The notes beneath the pieces are model-generated. The model searched no databases and was not told the DNA's origin. It saw only the letters and a program-made list of their open reading frames with translations. A stretch of DNA of 64,000 nucleotides, taken from contig JAEYTL010000056.1 of assembly GCA_023434025.1 (NCBI GenBank), positions 109,294-173,293 on the forward strand, in the 5' to 3' direction. Positions 48,949 to 57,437 of the stretch are shown here, one piece after another. The stretch is from Bacteroidota bacterium (GTDB taxonomy: Bacteria; Bacteroidota; Bacteroidia; Flavobacteriales; Flavobacteriaceae). How positions within the stretch are numbered: position 1 is the stretch's first letter; every line of letters starts with the position of its first letter. A program made the position numbers and the translations under genes.

Positions 48949-49689
48949 ATGAAAATTTATTGGTTAGTTATTTTAGCTTTGACTCTACAGAATTGTTCTG
49001 AAATGAAAAAACCACTCAACATTGGTCATCGGGGAGCCATGGGGCACGAAACAGAAAACACAATTGCTTCAGTTAAAAAAGCACTGGCGTTGAGCGTGGA
49101 TATGATTGAAATTGATGTTTTTTTGATAAAAAGTGGCGAATTGGTAGTTTTTCACGATGGTATTTTGGATAGTTTAACCAATACTTCCGGAAGGATTGAA
49201 GATTTTACTTTTGAAGAATTGCAAAAGGTAATTGTCAAAGGAAACCATCAAATTCCTGCTTTACACGAAATCATTGAAACGATTAATAGAAAAGTACCCC
49301 TTAATATTGAATTAAAAGGGAAAAACACTGCCGAACCTACCTTTGAATTACTAAAAATATTCTATAAAAATGGATGGAAAAAAAATGATTTTGTGATTTC
49401 TAGTTTTTTATGGAATGAATTGGAAACTTATAGAAAATTAGACCCGGAAATTCCAATCGCAATTTTAACAGAAGAAAATCCGTTGGATGCCATTTCAATT
49501 GGCAAAAAATTAAACGTTGTTGCCATCAATCCGTGGTGGGAAACATTGACAAAGGAAAACGTTGAACAAATTCAGAAAGAAGGATTTAAAATTTATACCT
49601 ATACGGTTAACGAGCCAAAAGATATTAAATTTGTAACCGAATTGGGTGTCGATGGAATTTTTTGTAATTTCCCCGAAAGATTACACTGA
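48949..49689 (+). CDS. glycerophosphodiester phosphodiesterase (exported)
   Basis: 246 residues from ATG 48949 (GTG 48943 is possible). Short signal with a lipobox-like LQNC. GDPD domain starts at NIGHRGAMGHETENT (His and Arg of the HRG site), with EIDVFLIKSGELVVFHDG giving the Glu, Asp and His ligands; the end FVTELGVDGIFCNFPE is typical. It hydrolyses glycerophosphodiesters to glycerol 3-phosphate. CAACTTTG at 48920-48927 is one base from the -7 consensus. Stop overlaps the next start by one base. Confidence 0.9.
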   Translation: MKIYWLVILALTLQNCSEMKKPLNIGHRGAMGHETENTIASVKKALALSVDMIEIDVFLIKSGELVVFHDGILDSLTNTSGRIEDFTFEELQKVIVKGNHQIPALHEIIETINRKVPLNIELKGKNTAEPTFELLKIFYKNGWKKNDFVISSFLWNELETYRKLDPEIPIAILTEENPLDAISIGKKLNVVAINPWWETLTKENVEQIQKEGFKIYTYTVNEPKDIKFVTELGVDGIFCNFPERLH

Positions 49690-50897
49690 TGTATGATGTC
49701 CTGATTGTAGGTGGCGGAGCAGCCGGTTTTTTTACGGCGATTAACCTTGCCGAAAAAAATCCTGATTATACGATTGCCATTTTAGAACGCGGAAAGGAAG
49801 TGCTCACGAAAGTACGTGTTTCAGGCGGCGGACGTTGCAATGTGACGCATGCGTGCTTTGTTCCTGATGATTTAGTGAAATTTTATCCGCGTGGCGAAAA
49901 AGAATTGCGGGGACCGTTTCATCAATTTTGTTCAGAAGATACGGTTGAATGGTTTGAAAAGCATGGTGTTGAATTGAAAATTGAAGAAGATGGGCGAATG
50001 TTTCCGATAACAGATTCCTCACAAACCATTATCGATTGCTTTTTAAATGCTGCTAAAAAACACAAGATAGAAATTCTCTCCGGACAAAGTGTGCAAGCTG
50101 TTTTTCGTTCGGATGAAACCTGGAAGGTAGAAACCAATCAGCAAACGTTTCGCTGTAACAATTTGGTAATGACAACCGGAAGCAATCCAAAAATCTGGGA
50201 GATGCTGGAAAAATTGGGTCATACGATTGTACCCCCGGTTCCTTCGTTATTTACGTTTAACATCAAAGACAAACGCATTAAGGATTTAATGGGGGTTTCG
50301 GCATTTGCTTCGGTAAAAGTGCAAGGCTCCAGACTTTCGGCTTCGGGACCGTTGTTAATTACCCATTGGGGCATGAGTGGTCCCGGAATTTTGAGACTTT
50401 CTGCCTGGGGAGCCCGTGAACTGTATGCTAAAAACTACCAATTTGTGCTGGAAGTCAACTGGCTCAACGACACCTCCTTAGAAGAAGCTGAAAATCAACT
50501 GAAGAAATTAAAACTGGAACATGCCAAAAAAACAGTTACCAGAAAATCTCCTTTTGAATTTCCGAATCGCTTGTGGGAAAGTTTGGTTTTAGCTTCTGAA
50601 ATTTCGTTGGAAACCAAATGGGCTGATTTATCCAAAAAACAACTTCAAAATCTGGCTTTACAACTTACTAACGGAATATTTCAGGTGAACGGGAAAAGTA
50701 CATTTAAAGAAGAATTTGTTACAGCAGGCGGCATTGATTTGCGGGAAATCAATTTTAAAACCATGGAGAGCAAACTGCTTCCAAAGGTTTATTTTGCCGG
50801 AGAAATTTTAAATATCGATGCCATCACCGGTGGCTTTAATTTTCAAAATGCGTGGACAACAGGATTTTTAGTTTCTGAATCTATTTTCAGAAATTAA
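49689..50897 (+). CDS. BaiN/HI0933-family FAD-dependent oxidoreductase
   Basis: 402 residues with an N-terminal Rossmann FAD motif (DVLIVGGGAAGFFTA) and the family stretch KVRVSGGGRCNVTHA around 40-54; the C-terminal FAD-contact AGEILNIDAITGGFNFQNAW is complete. The family's best-known member acts in bile-acid dehydroxylation but most members, including those in environmental bacteria, have no proven substrate. Its last 30 bases overlap the end of the convergent AraC-type gene. Confidence 0.88.
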   Translation: MYDVLIVGGGAAGFFTAINLAEKNPDYTIAILERGKEVLTKVRVSGGGRCNVTHACFVPDDLVKFYPRGEKELRGPFHQFCSEDTVEWFEKHGVELKIEEDGRMFPITDSSQTIIDCFLNAAKKHKIEILSGQSVQAVFRSDETWKVETNQQTFRCNNLVMTTGSNPKIWEMLEKLGHTIVPPVPSLFTFNIKDKRIKDLMGVSAFASVKVQGSRLSASGPLLITHWGMSGPGILRLSAWGARELYAKNYQFVLEVNWLNDTSLEEAENQLKKLKLEHAKKTVTRKSPFEFPNRLWESLVLASEISLETKWADLSKKQLQNLALQLTNGIFQVNGKSTFKEEFVTAGGIDLREINFKTMESKLLPKVYFAGEILNIDAITGGFNFQNAWTTGFLVSESIFRN

Positions 50898-52013
50898 ACC
50901 CACATCCTTTTTGTCAACACCCTTCTTATATTCGGAAGGTGTCATCCCGGTATGCTTTTTAAAAGCGTTGTTAAATGCCGATTTTGAGTTAAATCCCGAC
51001 TCAAGTCCTACAGCTACAAGAGTATAATGAGCAAAATCAGGATTGAGTAAATGAGACTGGGCTTCTTTAACCCTGAACTGATTGATGTAATCAATAAACC
51101 CGGTATTCAACTCCGAACTGATGAGGCGGGATAAATGACTTTTATTGATATTAAGCTCATCGGCCATTTTTTCCAGTGTCAGGTCACAATTCAGGTAATA
51201 TTGCCGGTTTATGACAAGGTCTTCCATTTTAGATATGTGCTCATTTTTGGCTTTTGGTTTTACTATTCGCTCTGTTTGTTTTTCTGATACCGTGTGGGCC
51301 CGAATACTTTTTCGTTCCAGATCGATTCCGAACTTATAAATCCCGACATGCCCGAGCCAGTAAATCGTAAATGCCATACCAATCCAAAGCAGATAATAGG
51401 ATGTTTGCTTACCTGTAAAAAATTCATAATTAAGATAGGCCCAGAAAAGACATAAAACACCCCCAATCAATAAAGTATTCTTTAACCAGGAAAGGTGATT
51501 TTCTTTGTAAAGAGATTCACTCCTTTCATAAACCAGTATAAGTCTGTAACATAAAATTCCGATCCAGACTGTGAAGAAAAGGGAAAAAATTTCATGAAAA
51601 CCAAAAATATACCAGAACGTTTTCCGGAAAGCGGGTGTTCCAAAACCAAACAGCACACCTGTTTTAAAAATTATGGTAATCAGAAAAAAGACAGCAAAAG
51701 GAATAAACAACAGCTTTTGTGATTTTGCGATGTCCTTTTCGGGGTATAAAAAGGTATAAATATACAAATACAACAGAACGGGGTTTAAGGGTGCAAACGG
51801 GATAAAAATAATATCATACAGTGTTTTAAAGGAGACCAGTTTTGTATCTGTCAGGTAATATTGAAAAATACTCAATGAAAAAGTCACAATTAAAGCCGTA
51901 AGAAAATAAACACTTCTGTGCCGGTACTTTTTTGACAGTAAGACCACCACTGCGAAAATCAGTCCCTGTATGACTCCCGCTAAAATGAGGCTGTTGTAAA
52001 TATTAAATTTCAC
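50868..52013 (-). CDS. membrane-anchored AraC-family regulator
   Basis: 381 residues. Seven or so hydrophobic helices fill residues 5-240; the C-terminal AraC-type double HTH (about 275-370) includes LNINKSHLSRLISSELN and GFNSKSAFNNAFKKHTGMTPSEYKKG. Such 7TM-AraC proteins sense an envelope or lipid signal and bind DNA from the membrane. The start codon is GTG and follows the T-run of the upstream M23 terminator directly, so either a leaderless message or read-through control is possible. No neighbour suggests its target. Confidence 0.85.
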   Translation of the reverse strand: MKFNIYNSLILAGVIQGLIFAVVVLLSKKYRHRSVYFLTALIVTFSLSIFQYYLTDTKLVSFKTLYDIIFIPFAPLNPVLLYLYIYTFLYPEKDIAKSQKLLFIPFAVFFLITIIFKTGVLFGFGTPAFRKTFWYIFGFHEIFSLFFTVWIGILCYRLILVYERSESLYKENHLSWLKNTLLIGGVLCLFWAYLNYEFFTGKQTSYYLLWIGMAFTIYWLGHVGIYKFGIDLERKSIRAHTVSEKQTERIVKPKAKNEHISKMEDLVINRQYYLNCDLTLEKMADELNINKSHLSRLISSELNTGFIDYINQFRVKEAQSHLLNPDFAHYTLVAVGLESGFNSKSAFNNAFKKHTGMTPSEYKKGVDKKDVGLISENRFRN

Positions 52014-52051
52014 AAAAAAATATTGAAGTTAGCTTTTCTAACTTCAATATT
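52014..52051 (-). terminator. terminator of the M23 peptidase gene
   Basis: A 14-bp perfect stem (52019-52032 with 52038-52051, core ATTGAAGTTAG), 5-base loop, then seven T on the minus strand ending at the GTG of the AraC-type gene. Confidence 0.85.
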
Positions 52052-52106
52052 AAGCATTTTTTCCCTTTTTATTAAGAAAATTTAAAGTAAAAGCTCCTAC
52101 ATTATC

Positions 52107-53504
52107 TTACTGTTTGACAATCTTGATAACTTCCATATTTCCGTTATCTGACTCCAGTCTCAGAAAATATATTCCCTTTGAAATATCGGCGAGATTGACG
52201 GTATTGATGCCGTCTTGCATATTTTCAAATTCTTTTACTTTTTTACCCGGAACATCATATACTGATACCTTACGGACACTTTGTTCAGATTCAATGTTTA
52301 CAACATCGTAAGCCGGATTGGGATAAACCGAAGTTTTGCTCTTGGTTCCGGCATCTACGCTAAGTGTTCCTATATTAAAAGGATGTGTAACTGTCTGTCC
52401 CTGGTAGGTAACCTCCCATTTCCACTGTCCTTGAATAGTAAAGATATTATTGCTCCAATACCAGTAGGAAGCCGTATAAAACTGTGTAAGGTTAAAGTTC
52501 CAGCTTTCAAAAACAGTATTATTTGGCCTGATAATCTTTAAGTTCAGAGAAGTTGCGGGCTGTTGGTCTCTGAGATACACGGCAAAATAGACCATTTGTC
52601 CGGGATTAAACTGATTGCTTTCGTTTGTTGTCTCAGTCTGCGGGCAATCCGGAAACACAGGAGGTGCCGAATGGGTAAGAGCCGCATTGATATTCGGGTT
52701 CTGATACGGACGTTGCGACTGCCACCATGAATCTGCATTCAGATTGTTACAATTCCCGGCATAAGGGTCTATCAACTGCGTATAGGTATTGTCTTCATAC
52801 ACTTCAAAATGAAGGTGAGGACCTGTAGAATTTCCTGAGCTTCCCACTACACCCAGAAACTCACCTTCTTCAACAAATGCCCCCACCGGTTTTGTGGTTA
52901 GCGATCCGTTTTTCATATGTCCGTACCAGGCAACTGAGCCATCGGTATGCATCACATAAACAGCGTTCCATGGATTACTGTTAAAAACACAACTCCTGTC
53001 ATACTGGCCATCTCCCTTTGCAATGATTTGTCCGGGTGCTGCGGCAATAATTTCAGCTTCGTTATTATCCATCTGCTTCCAGCCAAACGGCCATGTGAAA
53101 ACATCCACTCCCTGATGGTTATAACCTTGGGCTGTATCATACGTTACATTACCACAATTATAATCTGTCAACTGATTCGGAAAAGCCGGATTGTGATCTA
53201 CATAACCTGAAATTGACCACACATCATTATAGGCTGTTCCTGCAGCTTTTCGAACCGGCCAACCAAACAATACATGCCCCCCTCTTTGAGCGGCATCAGC
53301 AAACATCAGCTTATTTTCACTTTTTAATTGTGCTGTACTCCTGTTAAGCATTACTTTGATCTCATCTCTTTGTTCATTGGTTAAACAAGCCGAGTGATCA
53401 TGATTAAATACAAATTCGCCTCCAAACGGCGTAAAGTTCATTTTCTGGGCACTTCCAACATAAAAGAATAGACCAATAAAAAGATAAGTAAAGTTTGTTT
53501 TCAT
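52107..53504 (-). CDS. M23 peptidase with T9SS sorting domain
   Basis: 465 residues from ATG 53504; the frame is open 23 codons further, but a TAAGTTTG box (53528-53535, complement) and the signal peptide MKTNFTYLFIGLFF fix the start. The LytM/M23 domain has HQGVDVF and HLHFEVYE zinc ligands. A beta-sandwich region follows, and the last 75 residues are a T9SS type A domain (TSVYPNPAYDVVNIES ... GIYFLRLESDNGNMEVIKI). It is thus secreted through the type IX system; targets may be peptidoglycan of other bacteria or elastin-like protein. Confidence 0.92.
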   Translation of the reverse strand: MKTNFTYLFIGLFFYVGSAQKMNFTPFGGEFVFNHDHSACLTNEQRDEIKVMLNRSTAQLKSENKLMFADAAQRGGHVLFGWPVRKAAGTAYNDVWSISGYVDHNPAFPNQLTDYNCGNVTYDTAQGYNHQGVDVFTWPFGWKQMDNNEAEIIAAAPGQIIAKGDGQYDRSCVFNSNPWNAVYVMHTDGSVAWYGHMKNGSLTTKPVGAFVEEGEFLGVVGSSGNSTGPHLHFEVYEDNTYTQLIDPYAGNCNNLNADSWWQSQRPYQNPNINAALTHSAPPVFPDCPQTETTNESNQFNPGQMVYFAVYLRDQQPATSLNLKIIRPNNTVFESWNFNLTQFYTASYWYWSNNIFTIQGQWKWEVTYQGQTVTHPFNIGTLSVDAGTKSKTSVYPNPAYDVVNIESEQSVRKVSVYDVPGKKVKEFENMQDGINTVNLADISKGIYFLRLESDNGNMEVIKIVKQ

Positions 53505-53527
53505 ATAAACAGAATAAATTTGTTTTT

Positions 53528-53535
53528 CAAACTTA
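53528..53535 (-). promoter_or_regulatory. -7 box of the M23 peptidase gene
   Basis: TAAGTTTG on the minus strand, an exact consensus match 23 bases before ATG 53504. It decides against the longer reading frame. Confidence 0.5.
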
Positions 53536-53654
53536 GCAAGTAAGGGGTATGATAACGTTCTTATTATTGACATTAGTCAAAAATCAGTCCGATTTCACCG
53601 TTTCAAATTGCTGACGTACTACTTCATGCCACTTTAAACTTAAAACAGTTTCAA

Positions 53655-54155
53655 TCAAAACCATTCATTCCGGTATTCCCAGACTTTAAGCAGGAATAAC
53701 CCGAAAAAAATAATTGAAACTACAAATTTGATGAACGTTGAAGCCAGAAATCCGATGAACGATCCTGTTGCTGCCCTGAACGCTTTTTGAGAATCTTTGG
53801 AATCATGCATCAGTTCGCCTACAAAAGCTCCCACAAACGGCCCGATGATAAACCCGAACGGAATCGGTGCAAAAATGCCGACCAGCAAACCAATATTGGT
53901 TCCCCAAATACCATATTTACTACCCCCAAACCGCTTGGTTCCTTTGGCGGGAATCACATAATCAAGAATTCCGACCACCACAGCCACCACCAGCGTAATT
54001 CCTAAAACCGTATAGCTCACGGGCACTGCTTTGGTTAAATATAACAGTAACAATCCGACCCAGCTAAGCGGCGGACCGGGCAAAACAGGAAGAAAGCTTC
54101 CCAAAATGCCGACAATCATTAAAATGAATGCAATGAGTAAAAGTGCGTAATCCAT
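53655..54155 (-). CDS. DUF456 family membrane protein
   Basis: 166 residues from ATG 54155. Hydrophobic throughout with glycine-rich helices: LLGSFLPVLPGPPLSW-type start, then DYVIPAKGTKRFGGSKYGIWG and GFIIGPFVGAFVGEL, the conserved DUF456 stretches. No function is established. Divergent from the small lipoprotein gene, whose promoter is in the gap of 59 bases. Confidence 0.88.
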   Translation of the reverse strand: MDYALLLIAFILMIVGILGSFLPVLPGPPLSWVGLLLLYLTKAVPVSYTVLGITLVVAVVVGILDYVIPAKGTKRFGGSKYGIWGTNIGLLVGIFAPIPFGFIIGPFVGAFVGELMHDSKDSQKAFRAATGSFIGFLASTFIKFVVSIIFFGLFLLKVWEYRNEWF

Positions 54156-54167
54156 CAATAAATTTAT

Positions 54168-54175
54168 TACTTTTG
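54168..54175 (+). promoter_or_regulatory. -7 box of the small lipoprotein gene
   Basis: TACTTTTG matches TAnnTTTG and lies 39 bases before ATG 54215; it shows that the frame upstream of that ATG is not translated. Confidence 0.5.
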
Positions 54176-54214
54176 GTTTATCAAAAATACGTGTTGTTTT
54201 ATTACAAACGAAAA

Positions 54215-54694
54215 ATGAGTAAATTTCTTTCTGTTTTTTCTTTATTATTCCTGTTGGTCTCGTGCCAGTTCTTCGAAAAGCATGTGCCTTCGGAGGAAGA
54301 ATTGCTACAAAAAAGATTAAAGGAAATCAATTGGAACGAAGTAACCGTTTATCCCTCGGTAGCGGAATGCGACAGTATTTTGGATAAAGAATTGCAGAAA
54401 GAATGCTTTTTTAAGTACTTAACGGAAATTATCCGTCAAAAAATTGCACCGGACTCATTGCTTACCAAAACCAAAATTTTAGACACAATTGAAGTGAGAG
54501 TCACTGTTTTTCCGGATTCAAAAATCACGTTTGAACCTCTTTTTCCTTCGGATAGTTTAGCTTACGACGAACAAAAAACAGATAGCATTATCAAAGCCCG
54601 GTTAACCGATTTTCCTAAAATTGAACCGGCTCAAAAAGAAGGCATTCCGGTGAAAACACAATTTATTCTGCCGGTAATTTTAAAAGCGGATTAA
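54215..54694 (+). CDS. small lipoprotein with TonB-C-like terminus
   Basis: 159 residues from ATG 54215. Lipobox at LLVSCQ. The N-terminal half has two Cys (AECDSILDKELQKECF). The C-terminal half, with IEVRVTVFPDSK, IIKARLTDFPKIEPA and GIPVKTQFILPVIL, follows the strand order of the TonB C-terminal domain, but there is no proline-rich linker or membrane helix. It may be a TonB-C-like accessory protein; function unknown. The stop overlaps the convergent GT2 stop by 4 bases. Confidence 0.75.
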   Translation: MSKFLSVFSLLFLLVSCQFFEKHVPSEEELLQKRLKEINWNEVTVYPSVAECDSILDKELQKECFFKYLTEIIRQKIAPDSLLTKTKILDTIEVRVTVFPDSKITFEPLFPSDSLAYDEQKTDSIIKARLTDFPKIEPAQKEGIPVKTQFILPVILKAD

Positions 54695-55812
54695 GATTTA
54701 AACGTTCTGCCTTTCCATTGATAATTCCCGACTAAAGAATAAATGGCTACCGCCGAACTGAAAAAGGGATAAACCAATGCCGTTACTAAAATACTTTTCA
54801 TTTTTATTTTATAAAACCGGGCCGTTTGACCGGCCACTATTAAATCGGAAAGAACTTTTAAAAACAGTAAGACAATTATTTTAAAAACCCCGAAGCAAAA
54901 TAAAAACAACGAAGCGATAAACGCTAAATTTCCCATAAAAACAAGCAAGGCAACAAATTTCCCAAACCCAGAAGAATAAGCTGTTGATTTTCCGGCCCAC
55001 CGTACCCGTTGCTGAAAAAGCTCCGTCCAGCTTTCTGCCGGATTCGTGACCATCTGAAAATCTTGTTTCAATAAAAACCCGACCTTGTCCGGAAAAATTC
55101 TGACGGCTTTTTGCAACAAAAACACATCATCACCACCGGCAATCTGTTCATTTCCTTCAAAGCCTTTTAATTGCCGGAAAAAGCTTCTGGAATAAGCAAA
55201 ATTGGCTCCGTTGCACATAAAGGCCAAGTTAAAATCAAAACTGCCGATGGTAACCGCCTGCAGGCTAATCATTTCAATTTGCTGAAAGTCAAACAAAAAT
55301 CCGGACTTGCTTTTAAAAAAAACCGGGCCGCAAACCATTTGTTTTCCGGAGTTTTGAATGTAATTATTTAAATCCGAAAGCCAATTTTCCGGAACCACAC
55401 AATCCGCATCGGTAGTGATAATCCACTCAAATCGGGCATGATGAATGGCCGTTTGAATCGCATCTTTTTTGGGTGAGTCAGACGTTCTTTGATTTGGAAT
55501 TATCTGAATCTGAAACCTGCCCTGAGACGAAGATGAGCTGGGCGAAGCTAAACCTGAAACCTGAAACGGTTCGGCTGATTCGTCATCCACCAAAATCACT
55601 TCAAAATATTCAACAGGATACTTTAATTTTTCAATTGATTGTAAAAGGGCGGGAAGATTATGGGCTTCATTCCGAAATGGCACTACAATAGAAAAAGACC
55701 GTTTTTCTGCAGATAAATTTTCAGCATTGCAGGATACTTTTTTGAATCCCATCCAAAAGAAAATCATCAAAAAAACATACACCGAAACAGCACAAAAAAG
55801 AAAATAGATCAT
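54691..55812 (-). CDS. family 2 glycosyltransferase with a repeat-derived insert
   Basis: 373 residues. N-terminal membrane helix, GT-A domain with IVVPFRNEAHNLPALL, VDDES at 75-79, TTDADC with the DxD pair 135/137, and QQRVRWAGK, then three C-terminal helices. It resembles hopanoid/ceramide-type processive GT2 enzymes. Residues about 82-104 (FQVSGLASPSSSSSQGRFQI) are encoded by a TTTCAGG-type repeat and break the usual short link after VDDES; the frame is kept. Overlaps the next gene by 4 bases. Acceptor unknown. Confidence 0.87.
   Translation of the reverse strand: MIYFLFCAVSVYVFLMIFFWMGFKKVSCNAENLSAEKRSFSIVVPFRNEAHNLPALLQSIEKLKYPVEYFEVILVDDESAEPFQVSGLASPSSSSSQGRFQIQIIPNQRTSDSPKKDAIQTAIHHARFEWIITTDADCVVPENWLSDLNNYIQNSGKQMVCGPVFFKSKSGFLFDFQQIEMISLQAVTIGSFDFNLAFMCNGANFAYSRSFFRQLKGFEGNEQIAGGDDVFLLQKAVRIFPDKVGFLLKQDFQMVTNPAESWTELFQQRVRWAGKSTAYSSGFGKFVALLVFMGNLAFIASLFLFCFGVFKIIVLLFLKVLSDLIVAGQTARFYKIKMKSILVTALVYPFFSSAVAIYSLVGNYQWKGRTFKS
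55501..55569 (-). repeat. in-frame TTTCAGG-type repeat inside the GT2 gene
   Basis: On the coding strand TTTCAGGTTTCAGGTTT opens the insert and AGGTTTCAGATTCAGAT closes it, with a serine-rich GC-richer centre (AGCTTCGCCCAGCTC). The same CCTGAAAC unit occurs before ruvC (56787). The insert translates as FQVSGL...GRFQIQI. Confidence 0.6.
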
Positions 55813-56768
55813 AAGGCTGATTTTGGTTTAAATTTCAAGACAAACACACTGCCAATCAATACCGGAATCACCAAATTCAACAGCCACATTAAGGTAGTCA
55901 CGGCAACTATTGCCCATTGATTAACTCCCAATTTTTCAAATAAAAATACTGCCACACTACCTTTCACCACAACATCCATGAAATGGATTGTTGGCACGAC
56001 CGAGGCAAAGAAATACATGGTAAAGATGGTCAACAGCGCATCGGGGTAAGATACATTTACATCAAAAAGCAGAAGCAAAAAATAAAACTGATGTGAAAAA
56101 ACCAGGTAACGGAGCATGGAGTACTGAATGTTTGCAAAATGTTTTGCAGCAGGAAATAAATGAATTTTTCCGATCAGATGGTCAATGGAATACCCATAGA
56201 AACGCCATTTTTTTAAAAAAAACAGCCCTAAAATAAGACCGAACGCTGAAATAACAGGCAACCAAAACACAAAACCGGCTTTAAAATAATTCTCATCAAA
56301 GCGATCCGGCGATAAAACAAAAAAGAAAACACACCCGATTATTCCGAAAAAAACGGTTACAAGCATCTGAACGGCATTTCCTAAAAAATTTAAAAAAATA
56401 ATTTTTTTAATTTGCTCTTTGGGATAATACATGCTTTTTGCCACATATTCGCCAATCCGATTGGGTGTAAAAATTGAAGCCGTTAATGAGCCCAGTGTTT
56501 GCTCAACCGCCTTACTGAGTTTAACTTTTTTAAAACTAGAAACCAGATTTTTCCATTTTAAACATTCCAACAACCAGTTTAAAACCGACAAAAAAACTAT
56601 TCCTGAAAAACTAAGTAAACTAAACTTTTGCGAAACCAAATGCCAGTCAGACAAATCTTTAGATTTTAGCTGAGCATACAAAAAAGCTATTGCTCCACAA
56701 ACGATTAAAAGTTTGAGGAGAACCAACAGGAATTGTTTAGCTTTGTATGGAATTGCATTCATCAACAC
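55809..56768 (-). CDS. YbhN/UPF0104-family integral membrane protein
   Basis: 319 residues with about eight hydrophobic helices. NRIGEYVAKSMYY around 100-113 is the conserved stretch of the lysylphosphatidylglycerol synthase membrane-domain (UPF0104) family. Members move or modify lipid-linked molecules. It overlaps the GT2 gene by 4 bases, so the two probably make or flip one glycolipid. ATG start. Confidence 0.82.
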   Translation of the reverse strand: MLMNAIPYKAKQFLLVLLKLLIVCGAIAFLYAQLKSKDLSDWHLVSQKFSLLSFSGIVFLSVLNWLLECLKWKNLVSSFKKVKLSKAVEQTLGSLTASIFTPNRIGEYVAKSMYYPKEQIKKIIFLNFLGNAVQMLVTVFFGIIGCVFFFVLSPDRFDENYFKAGFVFWLPVISAFGLILGLFFLKKWRFYGYSIDHLIGKIHLFPAAKHFANIQYSMLRYLVFSHQFYFLLLLFDVNVSYPDALLTIFTMYFFASVVPTIHFMDVVVKGSVAVFLFEKLGVNQWAIVAVTTLMWLLNLVIPVLIGSVFVLKFKPKSAL

Positions 56769-56815
56769 AAAGAAACAAACTTTAAACCTGAAACGTTAAT
56801 TTTAAACAAAAAAGA

Positions 56816-57370
56816 TTGGCTACCGAACGCATCATCTTAGGCATTGACCCCGGAACGACCATCATGGGATTTGGTTTGATCAGAGTGATCCATAAAAAAA
56901 TGGAATTCATACAGCTGAACGAATTGGTTTTGAGCAAATATGACGATCATTATACCAAATTAAAAGTCATTTTTGAGCGGACTATCGAACTGATTGAAAC
57001 CCATCATCCGGATGAAATTGCGATTGAAGCTCCTTTTTTCGGTAAAAACGTACAATCCATGCTCAAACTGGGGCGTGCCCAGGGAGTGGCCATGGCGGCC
57101 GGATTATCACGGCAAATTCCAATCACGGAATATGAACCTAAAAAAATTAAAATGGCCATTACCGGCAACGGAAATGCCAGCAAGGAACAGGTTGCCAAAA
57201 TGCTTCAGCAGTTGCTCGGGCTAAAAGAATTACCCAAAAACTTAGATTCTACTGATGGTCTGGCAGCCGCGGTTTGTCATTTTTTTAACTCCGGAAAAGT
57301 AACCGGCCAAAAAAATTATTCGGGTTGGGATGCTTTTGTTAAGCAGAATGAAGACAAAATTAGCAAATGA
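56816..57370 (+). CDS. ruvC: crossover junction endodeoxyribonuclease RuvC
   Basis: 184 residues, TTG start. RNase H-like fold with acidic residues in GIDPGTTIMGFG (Asp), AIEAPFFGKN (Glu) and the C-terminal DSTDGLAAAVCH (Asp pair). The family resolves Holliday junctions after RuvAB branch migration. No ruvA or ruvB is adjacent. A palindromic repeat begins 3 bases after the stop and runs to hemW. Confidence 0.95.
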   Translation: MATERIILGIDPGTTIMGFGLIRVIHKKMEFIQLNELVLSKYDDHYTKLKVIFERTIELIETHHPDEIAIEAPFFGKNVQSMLKLGRAQGVAMAAGLSRQIPITEYEPKKIKMAITGNGNASKEQVAKMLQQLLGLKELPKNLDSTDGLAAAVCHFFNSGKVTGQKNYSGWDAFVKQNEDKISK

Positions 57371-57372
57371 GA

Positions 57373-57422
57373 CAATTTGTCAATGTGCCAATTGGATTGA
57401 AAATTGACTAATTGACTAATTG
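57373..57422. repeat. ORF-less inverted repeat between ruvC and hemW
   Basis: CAATTTGTCAATGTGCCAAT (57373-57392) and the complement of 57403-57422 (CAATTAGTCAATTAGTCAAT) match at 16 of 20 positions, with a 10-base centre. The unit TTGACTAA is repeated inside the right arm. It begins two bases after the ruvC stop and includes the TTG that opens the longest hemW frame. Confidence 0.6.
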
Positions 57423-57437
57423 AAAACAGACACATTA

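Noticed and set aside
53505..53573. N-terminal extension of the M23 peptidase
   Set aside because: It would place the signal peptide internally and overlaps an exact TAnnTTTG box.
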